Shown here one piece after another: positions 38,966 through 48,215 of a stretch of DNA of 64,000 nucleotides. Every line of letters starts with the position of its first letter. Position 1 is the first letter of the stretch. A model generated the notes under the pieces. That model was not told the origin of the DNA and ran no database searches. It worked only from the letters and a program-made list of their open reading frames with translations. This DNA comes from Sacculina carcini. Taxonomy: Eukaryota > Arthropoda > Thecostraca > Sacculinidae. The stretch lies in contig OU696593.1 of NCBI GenBank assembly GCA_916048095.2, positions 6,037,446 through 6,101,445 of the forward strand, given 5' to 3'. A program made the translations under genes and the position numbers.

Positions 38966-40922
38966 AGTGTGTCAGTGTGTAAGTTACCTGATCCTGTTGT
39001 TCTTGCCATAGTCGATACTCATCCTCACTTAGCGGCTGGTGTGATGGCGGCGGTGCCATTAAATCGGACAAATCGTCATCACTGAAACCACCACCGGCGG
39101 CGTTACCACCTGCACAGTTACCATACCACATTACCACCAGACTGGCACCAAGACTATTTGAACACTACAACAATTACCACCGTGAATACCACCTACCATT
39201 GCCTAAAAAAACACAACCGCATCGTTACCACCCAGATTACCAGCATCGTTAGCACCCAGATTACCAGCGTGTAATTACCAGCATCGGCGTGCAGAGTAGG
39301 GCTGGTACTGTTAGCACCATTGACAGAGGCGGAGACAGCGGAACTGTTAGGTCGTGATACACACATGTCGGCCATGAGGCGCGTCTCAAGACCTAGCAAG
39401 CGTGCCTCCTCGTCAACCTACACACACACACACATACACACACATCACATATCGAGACCACCGGCGTGATGGGGGCGCCCCTGGACGACTTCGTCAAGCT
39501 CCTGGGCGGCAGAATCAGCGAGCGTTCAGGGGAGCCGCGAGAGACGGCCTGGCTTCGACAACGAATAAGCCTGGCCGTCATTCGTGACAACGCCGCCTCC
39601 ATTGTATTATAGTGTTGTTAATACGTGTACACGTTGGTAAATATATTTGCTTGTGTGAAAAAGAAAAAAAACAAATACACACACACATACACATACACAC
39701 ACACACACACAGGAAAGTTGATTCGATTTGATTGATATGCCTTGATTTGGTGATAGGAAATTATGGAAATTTAAGAAAGTTTCATGGGTTTTATTTCCTG
39801 TGTAATATATCTCTACTATCTCTGTGTCAGTATATGTATGGGTGTATCAGTGTATCAATGTGTCAATGTGTCAGTTTACCAGTGTGTGTCAGTGTATCAA
39901 TGTGTCTGTGTGCCAGTGTATACGTCAGTGTATCAGTGTATATGTCAGTATGTCAGAGTGTCAGTGTACATATATGTCACACTGACATATGTAGTGTATA
40001 TGTCAGTATATGTATCAGTATGTCAGTGTATATGTCAGTATGTCAGTGTATATGTCAGTATGTCAGTGTATATGTCAGTATGTATCAGCATGTCAGTATG
40101 TCAGTGTATATGTCAGTGTAAGTATCAGTATGTCAGTATATGTCAGTGTGTGTCAGTATATGTCAGTGCGTCAGTATGTCAGTGTATATGTCAGTATGTC
40201 AGTGTATATGTCAGTGTGTCAGTGTATGTCAGTGTGTGTGTGTGTATATGTGTCAGTGTATATGTCAGTGTATGCATCAGTATGTCAGTATGTCAGTGTA
40301 TATGTCAGTGTGTCAGTATATGTCAGTGTGTGTGTGTGTCAGTGTATGTATCAGTATGTCAGTATGTCAGAGTATATGTCAGTATATGTCAGTATATGTA
40401 TCAGTATGTCAGTGTATGTATCAGTGTATATGTCAGTATGTCAGAGCATATGTCAGAATGTCAGTGTGTCAGTATATGTCAGTATATGTCAGTATATGTC
40501 AGTGTGTCAGTGTGACAGTCAGTCACTTGTCTTGTCTCGCGTAATTGTCGACGTTGTTGTCGCTCGCTGGCCACCAGCTTCTGCGCCAGCTGTTCATCTG
40601 CCTCCTCTTGCAGCTGCCGCCGCCGTAGCAGGGCCGCCTCTTCATCGCTGGCCAGCTGCCGAGCTGTCGCCGCATCGGCCACCAGCTGCGCAAACATTTG
40701 CTTCTGACTGCGAGCCCAGTCGGCGTCGGCACGAAGCTGTTCGCTGCGGTGCCGGTTGGCGCAGTAATGTTCGTCTATTTCCTGGCTCTGCAACCGCTCG
40801 GCCAACGCTCCATCCTCCTTCACCAGCCACTCCTGCACCACTGCGCACGTGCACACACACACACATATTGCATGTGTGTGTACGTGTGTTTTCTCATATT
40901 ATGTGTTTGTGTTTGCTCATAT

Positions 40923-40960
<38 letters not shown>

Positions 40961-42161
40961 CATATTATGTGTGTACGTGTGTTTGCTCATATTATGTGTG
41001 TTTGTGTTTCCTCATATGATGTGTGTGTGTTTGTTCATACTATGTGTGTGTGTGTGTGTGTGTTTCCTCATATGATGTGTGTGTGTGTGTGTGTTTGCTC
41101 ATATTATGTGTGTTTGTGTTTGCTCATATTATGTGTGTTTGTGTTTGCTCATATTATGTGTGTGTGTGTTTGCTCATACTATGTGTGTGTGTGTGTTTGC
41201 TCATATTATGTGTACGTGTGTGTGTTTGCTCATATTATGTGTGTGTGTTTGTGTTTGCTCATATGATGTGTGTGTGTGTGTTTGCTCATACTATGTGTGT
41301 GTGTTTGTGTTTGCTCATATTATGTGTGTGTGTGTGTGTTTGCTCATATTATGCGTGTGTACGTGTGTTTGTTCATACTATGTGTGTGTGTGTGTTTGCT
41401 CATATTATGTGTGTGTGTTTGCTCATATTATGTGTGTTTGTGTTTGTTCATATTATGTGTGTGTGTGTTTGCTCATATTATGTGTGTGTGTGTTTGTTCA
41501 TATTATGTGTACGTGTGTTTGCTCATATGATGTGTGTGTGTGTGTGTTTGCTCATATTATGTGTGTGTGTGTCTGCTCATATGATGTGTGTGTGTGTGTT
41601 TGCTCATACTATGTGTGTGTGTTTGTGTTTGCTCATATTATGTGTGTGTGTGTGTTTGCTCATATTATGTGTACGTGTGTTTGCTCATATTATGTGTGTG
41701 TGTGTGTGTTTGCTCATATTATGTGTGTGTGTGTTTGGTCATATTATGTGTGTGTTTTTGTTCATATTATGTGTGTGTGTTTTTGGTCATATTAAGTGTG
41801 TGTTTTTGTTCATATTATGTGTGTACTTGTGTTTGCTCATATTATGTGTGTGTGTTTGCTCATATTATGTGTGTGTGTGTGTGTTTTTAAACGCAATGTT
41901 AATATTGCATGCCAATATCCATATTTTGTCATAATTCTACAATAAACCAAAAAAATAATTTGCCGATATTTTTCCGCACACAATCTGCCTGTAGTTCGAA
42001 TCGGCAGTGATTAATTAAAATAACAATTCGGAATCGGAATCGGTATCGAGACACGTGAAATTCATAAGACACACACACACACACACGCACAAACCTTCGC
42101 TGACAACCCCCTGTTTGGGCATAGTTTCAGTGGGAGGCGCAGTGTTGCGGGCGCTCGCCAT
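35683..42161 (-). CDS. CCDC50: CCDC50 (Ymer)-like coiled-coil protein
   Basis: Nine coding exons: 42161-42095, 40840-40527, 39417-39279, 39109-38988, 38261-38142, 37663-37553, 36777-36600, 36369-36217, 35867-35683. They join in frame to 462 aa. CCDC50 is a soluble ubiquitin-binding, tyrosine-phosphorylated adaptor that modulates growth-factor-receptor and NF-kB signalling. Family features: the N-terminal block VVQEWLVKEDGALAERLQSQ then EIDEHYCANR; repeated motif-interacting-with-ubiquitin-like helices (DEEAALLRRRQLQ, VDEEARLLGLE, EVAMLLQEQD, DRELAKVLQEQ); the basic EKARLRRAKQRAREKRRQK; and the C-terminal block VNDQFVPPYMPIQGQRR. Exon 6 has an eight-Gln run coded by (CAA)n. Seven of eight acceptors follow a sense TG tract. 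The gene is convergent with CWC22, stop to stop 594 nt. Confidence 0.87.
35873..35920. repeat. (CA)n microsatellite at an acceptor
   Basis: CA on the plus strand, hence TG on the transcribed strand, directly upstream of the acceptor of CCDC50-like exon 9. Confidence 0.9.
36376..36572. repeat. CA-rich low-complexity block in intron 7 of the CCDC50-like gene
   Basis: Compound CA/CATACA/CAAACA repeats filling most of the intron, TG-rich on the transcribed strand. Confidence 0.9.
36904..37095. repeat. TG-rich low-complexity block in intron 6 of the CCDC50-like gene
   Basis: Compound TG/TATG repeats. On the transcribed strand this is CA-rich, opposite in orientation to the tract at the acceptor (36781-36800). 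Confidence 0.9.
38305..38660. repeat. Minisatellite in intron 4 of the CCDC50-like gene
   Basis: About 14 irregular copies built on TTACTTCTTAAAGTTACTTC and CATGAGG, with TCTTTCTTC and AGCTC variants. Confidence 0.95.
38880..38980. repeat. (TG)n with TCAGTG edges next to a donor
   Basis: On the transcribed strand it begins 7 nt after the donor of exon 4 and reads CACTGACACACTGACA then (CA)n, while the same intron ends in a TG tract. Confidence 0.9.
39454..39612 (+). pseudogene. Possible retrotransposon ORF C-terminus
   Basis: A 52-codon open tail ends at a stop with DDFVKLLGGRISERSGEPRE and TAWLRQRISLAVIRDNAAS, followed by an A-rich stretch near 39659-39671. The phrase (R/K)QR(I/L)S(L/V)A(I/V)-R-NAA recalls the C-terminal ends of reverse-transcriptase polyproteins in invertebrate genomes. 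It is antisense in a CCDC50-like intron. The family is not certain. Confidence 0.35.
39826..40515. repeat. Long TCAGTATATG minisatellite
   Basis: About 60 irregular units of 8-16 bp, TGTCAG(TA/TG)TATATG. On the transcribed strand it starts 11 nt after the donor of CCDC50-like exon 2 and reads (CACTGACATATA)n. Long Cys-Val-Ser frames across it are artefacts. Confidence 0.95.
40862..41886. repeat. TG/TTTGCTCATATTATG minisatellite, 1 kb
   Basis: About 35 units of 25-35 bp, each a (TG)n stretch followed by TTTGCTCATATTATG or a one-base variant. It fills intron 1 of the CCDC50-like gene. The encoded LILCVCV-type peptides are not genes. Confidence 0.95.
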
Positions 42162-42238
42162 CCTGATGTTGCTGCTAATATAGCGACTGTTACATGACTA
42201 GCTGGCAGGACGACTGTGAACACACACACACACACACA

Positions 42239-42300
42239 CATTACATTACATTAGGTAGATATTTATATAGCGCCCTACACCTAGAGGGTGTCTAGGGCGC
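42239..42300 (-). repeat. L2-like LINE/SINE 3' tail, copy A
   Basis: On the minus strand it reads CAGCGCCCTAGACACCCTCT, then GGTGTAGGGCGCTATATAAA and a (TAATG)n end. It matches 52514-52578 (copy B) closely, including the tail. Confidence 0.75.
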
Positions 42301-42329
42301 TGGACACACACACACACACACACACGAAT

Positions 42330-42684
42330 TATTAACGAATTAAAACGAATTATTAACGAATTATTTTTGGTTATCGAATTCAAGCTACTTAATTTCACTT
42401 CCATCCACAAACTATTCACCCTGTTACTAATCTTTCGTGACCTACATCGAGGCAGCACGTTCCAAATAACAGCCAACGTCTCACATACACGCAGAAACAA
42501 CATGGATATTACCTGTCCTGCGTTTAGAACAAAATTATTTAAAAATAGTCTTTTTTATTCTGGTCCGAATCTGTTCAATAGACTTCCTCATCGTCTGAAA
42601 TATCTTCCAGCTACAAATAAATCACTGATCAAAAAGTATATAAAGAAATATTTCTTGGATTTACAGTGTACTCAGTCTCCTTAG
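42330..42684 (+). pseudogene. LINE ORF2 C-terminal fragment
   Basis: A plus-strand frame ending at 42684 carries LHRGSTFQITANVSHTRRNN and SLFYSGPNLFNRLPHRLK, the C-terminal signature of CR1/L2-type ORF2. The polymerase part is missing. It lies just upstream of the CCDC50-like first coding exon on the other strand. Confidence 0.7.
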
Positions 42685-43222
42685 GACATTGAATTCGCAG
42701 TTTTGCTTGAGCGATTTCTGCTTATTGTGTGTGTGTATGCTTCTGACAACTGTGTTTCTACTTTTGGATGAATGATATATAATCCCACTTTGCATAGTAT
42801 TGTCTTTTTCAATTGTCACATTGTCCAAAACCTTAATGTCTGCTATTGTACTAACTTTCATGTCCGCTAAGAGCTCATGCTCGGCGGACATTTGTCACCT
42901 TGATTTGTTATTATTTTCTTATTATTGTATTGTTTGTGTGTGACAATTAACTTACACACACAAACAAGACAGTCTAGAAGAATACACGCAAACACTCACA
43001 CACACGTGTGTGAGTGAGTGTGTGTGTTTGGTGAGGTGATATTCCAAAATCAACGCAAAACAAATGCAAACTTGGATTCATAGCAGAACTAACAAGAGCT
43101 TTAACTGATAATTATAATAATTAACTAATAACTAAGAATTCTATTAATAATAGTAAAATAATGACGTATTAAATAGGTAAGTACTTGACTAGTATATATT
43201 TAGCTGATGACGCTATAAAAAA

Positions 43223-43432
43223 TCACACACAAACAAATAAACAAACAAACACACAAACACACAAGCAAACACAAACAAACACACAAGCAAATACACATAC
43301 AAACACATACACAAATACATAAACACACAAACAAACAAACACACAAACACACGCACAAACACACACACACAAGCAAACAAACACACACAAACACAAGCGA
43401 ACAAACACACAAACAAACGCAAACACACATAT
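43223..43432. repeat. CAAA/CACA low-complexity block
   Basis: Compound ACAAAC and ACACAC repeats. Long Cys-Val-Phe frames on the minus strand are artefacts. Confidence 0.85.
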
Positions 43433-43995
43433 ATGCATATTCCGGGCGATAAGAGTTCTGATATATACAGTACAACAGTATTACACATGCTAAACACCAG
43501 AGAATTTTTTTTTGATGCAACAGAAGAGAAAACGTGCCATTTTCCAAGCGAGAAATATGATCAGAAACAAATAAAAATGACACAAATGTTCACGTTTATT
43601 ATTGTCATATAATTACGTGGAATTTTCATCCTTGAAGCCTGTAAAAACAGAACTATGTATGATAACATTATACGATTAAAAACACTTATAAGGCCAAATA
43701 TATTTACTTATCATCAATGGCAAATCACGAGCTATGTTCCTATAAGACTCTGGAACCTGGTTCATTTATTACGCCGGGTTTCCCCTCGATCCAACATCTT
43801 CTAAACCATCTACCCAGCGGTTAAATGACGTTGAAAGCCACACCGCATGACGGGCCACAGATGCCGCAAGCCACAACACTGCACGTCTAAAAATAACCCG
43901 CCAGTAAGTATGTGAAAACACACACACACACACACACACACGTGCGGTAGAAATAGACCATTGAGATGTGTGTGTGTGTGTGTGTGTGTTTGTAG

Positions 43996-44073
43996 TGTCA
44001 GTGGTTGAGAGGTGTTGTTGAGAACGGCAACAACGCGACGAAACTACAGGATATCTTGAAGAAGAAGGACCAG
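43996..44073 (+). CDS. Orphan 78-bp exon, gene not identified
   Basis: A (TG)n tract and the acceptor TTTGTAG precede 26 open codons (CQWLRGVVENGNNATKLQDI then LKKKDQ), followed by a consensus donor CAG/GTAAGA. Both ends are in phase 0. The exon is convincing by structure but too short to name a family. Its partners were not found; it could join the SMYD frame downstream (an in-phase acceptor GGGAGCAG lies at 44932) or belong to a gene interrupted by the repeats around it. Confidence 0.5.
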
Positions 44074-44130
44074 GTAAGATAAGACACGAGATACAACCCA
44101 TCCAACGTTGATAAAATACCAAAATAGTGA

Positions 44131-44432
44131 AGAGCCGTTGCGAGGACTTATGAGGCCCCCCCCTGAAGGCAACACTTGGGGCCGCATTATAAATATACCA
44201 TCAAATAATGAATTTATTTATTAGACATAATCACATAATACAAGTGAATACATAATACAGGTGAAAACATCTGAGCAAAAAGGTAAAGACTATACATAAT
44301 AAATATGATAAATATGATATGTTCGTAATTGCATGTTTTCAAAGTCAGATCTCTATTAAAATGGTGCTTTATTTACAATGGGGCCTCAGTATTGTGTTTG
44401 AGTGGGGGCCCATAATACCTCGCTACGATTCT
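44131..44432. mobile_element. MITE with GCGAGG..GGCCCCC termini
   Basis: The left end reads AGAGCCGTTGCGAGGACTTA; the reverse-complemented right end reads AGAATCGTAGCGAGGTATTA. Both continue into TG(A/G)GGCCCCC. The body is AT-rich and non-coding. Confidence 0.6.
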
Positions 44433-44538
44433 GCCTTGTGTGTCTGAATCACCGCAGTTCCGATCCTCAAATATGAACCAGCTACACAAACCAACTCTGA
44501 CACACACACACACACACACCCAAACACTCACTCTTCTC

Positions 44539-44737
44539 CAGTGGCGGTGCCAAGATTTCTCCGGTGAGAGGGGAGGGGGGATAAGGAAAAAGATGAACGG
44601 GAGCTTGGAGAAACATGAAAAACTACAATTGAAATGTTCATGTTTAGGATTTTTGGGGGGCTCAAGGGGAAGGACTTGGCAAATTGGAGGGGAGGGAGGC
44701 TGAAGCCCCATCCAAGCCCCCCTTGGCATCGCCACTG
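44539..44737. mobile_element. hAT-type MITE
   Basis: The left terminus CAGTGGCGGTGCCAAG and the right terminus (reverse complement) CAGTGGCGATGCCAAG are near-perfect inverted repeats of a 199-bp element. The flanking 8-mers are CTCTTCTC and ATCTTCTC, a 7/8 match that fits the 8-bp duplication of hAT elements. Non-coding, and related to the element at 22-177. Confidence 0.8.
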
Positions 44738-45016
44738 ATCTTCTCCAATGCCTATCCGCATCATATATACTCCCACTGATATTTCTATGCCTGTATAAGC
44801 AAGCAAGCAAGCATGTGTGTGTGTGTGTCTGTGTGTGTATGTCTGTACGTGTGTGTATGTGGGTGTGTGTGTGTCTTCCTTGATGTTGCTAGCTTTAACA
44901 GTTGTCGCGTTAATTGTTGTTGTCGGGAGCAGCTATGGTTGATACAATGGTCTGAGCGGCAAATATATTCTGTCTTGTTTTCTTGCACACACAGAGAGAG
45001 TGACAGAGAGAGAGGC

Positions 45017-46978
45017 ATGTGTCAGAGACCGGGCCAGTGTGGCTGGTGCGGCGCCGAGGCTAGCAGCCGCTGCACTCGATGTCTATCAGTCTACTACTGC
45101 AATCGACAATGCCAGCGCGCCGCCTGGCCTCGCCATCGTCCCTCCTGTTCCCCCACCGCCGCTCCAACTAACACGACAATCCACAACAGCGAAGACCCGG
45201 TGGTGGGCAGCTTCATGGTGGCGGCGACAGATATACAAGCCGGCACGCAGCTGCTCAGCGAGATGCCGGTAGCTGTTGGCCCGCAGCTGGTGGCCGCTCC
45301 ACAGTGCCTCGAGTGTGGACGCATACTGAACACGCAGGCTGAAGCACGGCCGTGTGCTGGCTGCGGATGGCCCCTGTGCGCCACCAACTGCCTCACCGAT
45401 CGTGCCGGCAACACCAAACGACAACAGTCAACTAACCTCATCAAATCCTCCGTCTGTCCTTCAGTCTCCCATACCGACATCAACCAAGACGATAATGATG
45501 GCGGATCGACGCATCACTCCGTCGAGGAATGTCGCATACTAGCACGAGACGTGGACGCCGCCTCGCGTCCGACGGCCGGACAGCCAGCCACGCCGCATTA
45601 CGACTGTATTCTGCCGCTGCGTGTGTTGCTGCTGCGTCAGCGGAGACCGCGGCAGTGGCGTCGCGTGCGGCGGCTTGAAAGCCACGCGACACGACGCCGC
45701 GACACGCCAATCTACCACGACAACCAGCGACACGTGGTTGACTACCTGCTGCAACAGTGCCGATTGCAAATCCACGACCTCAACACCAACGTGGCCGAAG
45801 CGACGGACGACCAAGAGACTGACGACAACGGCGGCGAGCAGTCGCTAGAAAGCCTGCTGCACCAGATATGCGGCGTGTTGGACGTGAACGCATTCGCGCT
45901 GCGTCCGTCGGCCGGATACGGCGAGCGGCGTGCGCTCTACTGCCGCGCCGCCCGCATGAACCACAGCTGTGTGTCCAACACGGCCATTAGTCTGGACGGC
46001 CGGCGCATGGTGGTGCGGGCCAGCGTGGATATCCCGGCCGGTGCCGCAGTCACCGCCGCCTATATGGGCGCCTATGAGCCGACGCGTCGCCGGCAAGACT
46101 ATCTGCGACGCGGCAAGCATTTTGAGTGTTCGTGTCGGCGATGCAGCGACAACACCGAGCTGGGCACGCACTTCGGCAGTCACCGCTGTTGTCAGTGCGG
46201 CGGCTTCATGATTTCCGAGCAGCCGATGAACGCTGAGGCTGCGTGGGTGTGCAGCGGCGATCATAACACACGCACATCAGACAACAACGATGACAACGAC
46301 AAAAACGGTGGCGCGCAGAATATTGCCCCAGGCTGCGGACACCGAGAATCAGCCGAGCACGTGCGTCAGCTGAATCAACAGCTGCTGGCTGAACGTACCA
46401 GCTGCAACCAGCTGAGCGTACAGCAGCTGGAGGCGTTTGTGACACGCCACATGAGCGACCGGCTGCACGCGACCAACTATCACGTGTTGGCCGTGACTCA
46501 ACGACTGGCTCAGCTGTATGGCAACACGGACACGCATCAGCTGCAGCTGCTGGACCGGCGGCAGCTGCAACGCAAGGCGGCGCTGTGCCGGCTGGTGATC
46601 GGCGTCAGCGAACGATTCGAGCCGGGCCAGTCGCGATTGCGCGCCGCACTGCTTATTGAACTGCACCATGCCGTCGTGACACTGGCGCGCCAGCTGCACG
46701 CGACCGCAGCCGCCGCCGGCAGCTACACGGCTCGGCAGCAGCTGTTGACGCAGCTGCAGGAGGGCGGAGCGTGTCTGCGCCAGGCCATCGCCATGCTGCA
46801 GCAAGAACCGCGGTCGACGCCCGAAGGAGGAGCTCTGCTCGACGGAGCGCAAGATACACTCAGCAGTTGTTGCGATTTCATAGGACTGGTTGAATCAGGG
46901 ATGCCAGATGTCGAAACCAATGGCGAGACGAAAAACTCACGCGTTAAAAATAGACGGCGCGCCAAGCAAAAACGCTGA
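45017..46978 (+). CDS. SMYD-family protein (MYND finger plus split SET domain)
   Basis: An intronless 653-aa frame. The MYND zinc finger at residues 8-44 is CGWCGAEASSRCTRC then YYCNRQCQRAAWPRHRPSC. The split SET domain follows, with a second Cys cluster (CLECGRIL, CAGCGWPLC), the core RAARMNHSCVSNTAI (NHSC 315-318), DIPAGAAVTAAYMGAYEPT and the post-SET FECSCRRCSD. The C-terminal part is a helical, TPR-like region. The NHSC and Cys-rich layout resembles the SmydA/msta group of invertebrate SMYD proteins, thought to methylate proteins or act as regulators. The start is the ATG directly before the MYND finger. The frame is open 68 codons further upstream, through a TG repeat, so an upstream exon is possible. 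Asn/Asp/Gln-rich linkers interrupt the SET domain. Confidence 0.85.
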   Translation: MCQRPGQCGWCGAEASSRCTRCLSVYYCNRQCQRAAWPRHRPSCSPTAAPTNTTIHNSEDPVVGSFMVAATDIQAGTQLLSEMPVAVGPQLVAAPQCLECGRILNTQAEARPCAGCGWPLCATNCLTDRAGNTKRQQSTNLIKSSVCPSVSHTDINQDDNDGGSTHHSVEECRILARDVDAASRPTAGQPATPHYDCILPLRVLLLRQRRPRQWRRVRRLESHATRRRDTPIYHDNQRHVVDYLLQQCRLQIHDLNTNVAEATDDQETDDNGGEQSLESLLHQICGVLDVNAFALRPSAGYGERRALYCRAARMNHSCVSNTAISLDGRRMVVRASVDIPAGAAVTAAYMGAYEPTRRRQDYLRRGKHFECSCRRCSDNTELGTHFGSHRCCQCGGFMISEQPMNAEAAWVCSGDHNTRTSDNNDDNDKNGGAQNIAPGCGHRESAEHVRQLNQQLLAERTSCNQLSVQQLEAFVTRHMSDRLHATNYHVLAVTQRLAQLYGNTDTHQLQLLDRRQLQRKAALCRLVIGVSERFEPGQSRLRAALLIELHHAVVTLARQLHATAAAAGSYTARQQLLTQLQEGGACLRQAIAMLQQEPRSTPEGGALLDGAQDTLSSCCDFIGLVESGMPDVETNGETKNSRVKNRRRAKQKR

Positions 46979-46999
46979 AGCCGGATGCGATTGAACTAC

Positions 47000-47005
47000 A
47001 ATAAA
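47000..47005 (+). terminator. Poly(A) signal of the SMYD-family gene
   Basis: AATAAA 22 nt after the stop codon, followed by TGTGTCGG. Confidence 0.55.
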
Positions 47006-47990
47006 TATGTGTCGGCAAGAGTAGCGGCAATGTAGCTTTGGACAACAGTTAGTCTGTGACAGAAAATGACTACAAAAAAAACCAGAATGATCTTTCAAAA
47101 CTGGCCACTACTGGTCGTATCTTCGGTATGCTTCCAGCAGAAGAAAGATGCCTACACGCACAAACGCTTCGAGCAAACGGTTACGGACAAATGTTGTTCG
47201 AAGATTGAAACGTGCAGCGAGAAGCCACTGCGTTGTAAAAATAAACTTTTGTTGGTGTATGCAGCTGCTTGACCGCGTGTGTGTGTGTGAGCGTATGTAT
47301 GATTGTGTTCAGATAGGGAGGAGCAAATACTGGACAAGTAGCGAATAGCAAATATACATTTAAACTCTGAACATTAAAGCTCAAATAAACTTTTGAGCTA
47401 TTAAAATTATTATTATTATAAAATTATTATTATTATTATTAAAATTATTAGCATTTAAGCATTTAAGCTTCTAAATAAACATTAAAGGTCTGTCTAAGCC
47501 ACGAATATAGTATTATTATTAGCGTTTTAAGATGGCATAAGCCCGTTGGAACAATGTGGGTGTGCATTCCCATATGTGCAATGTGTGATAATCGAATTAC
47601 ACGGATACTGTCGCCGGCAAGAAAACTGAACGGCTGTTCATGTTCCACGTTGGTTCATACGTTCACGCTCATACGTACAGAGTTGCAGATACACTGATCT
47701 CCAGTATCACTCCACATGAAAACAAGACAATCAAGATTTTTTCACAAATTAAATTTTATCACTCACCAAAACATGAAACACCGCCAAACACAAATTGGTG
47801 AGTTGATGACTAAAATTTCACACAAACACAACGCACAAGCTGCCTATTAAAACCAGGGCTGCCACTCATATTGCTTTCCATTTACCGAAATATATCATTA
47901 TATTTTTCAGTAAGATTAAGATCAGATAATTATATTATTGTTTACGCTTGTAAATTGTGTTATTAACTAAATAACACGTTTAATGGGGTA
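47006..47990. other. Intergenic spacer
   Basis: AT-rich, with TTA/AAT trinucleotide runs at 47400-47450. No coding frame can be defended. Confidence 0.6.
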
Positions 47991-48215
47991 TTTTAATATT
48001 AATATTTCATATATAATAATAATAATATTTTGCCGCAATCTCAAGCTGTGTAGGCAGGGTGAGGATATGGATGGTGGCAGCGGCCTTATTTGCCATCGTT
48101 ACTGTCAGGGTCCGTGTTTCTGGGCGTACTCACGGTTCCACAAACTAATTGCCTTACCTGGTGTGGCGGCACCTCCAGGAATGACCTTTTGATCCGCCAA
48201 CTCAAACATCGTTTC

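Noticed and set aside
39732..41934. Very long open frames rich in Cys, Val and Ser (up to about 420 codons)
   Set aside because: They run entirely through TCAGTATATG and TG/TTTGCTCATATTATG tandem arrays. The peptides are translations of the repeat, and they lie antisense in introns of the CCDC50-like gene.
45086..46852. Long minus-strand frames opposite the SMYD gene
   Set aside because: The MYND and SET motifs are on the plus strand. The opposite frames arise from high GC third positions.
47066..47272. 68-codon plus-strand frame after the SMYD gene
   Set aside because: It lies downstream of the poly(A) signal and has no recognisable motif.
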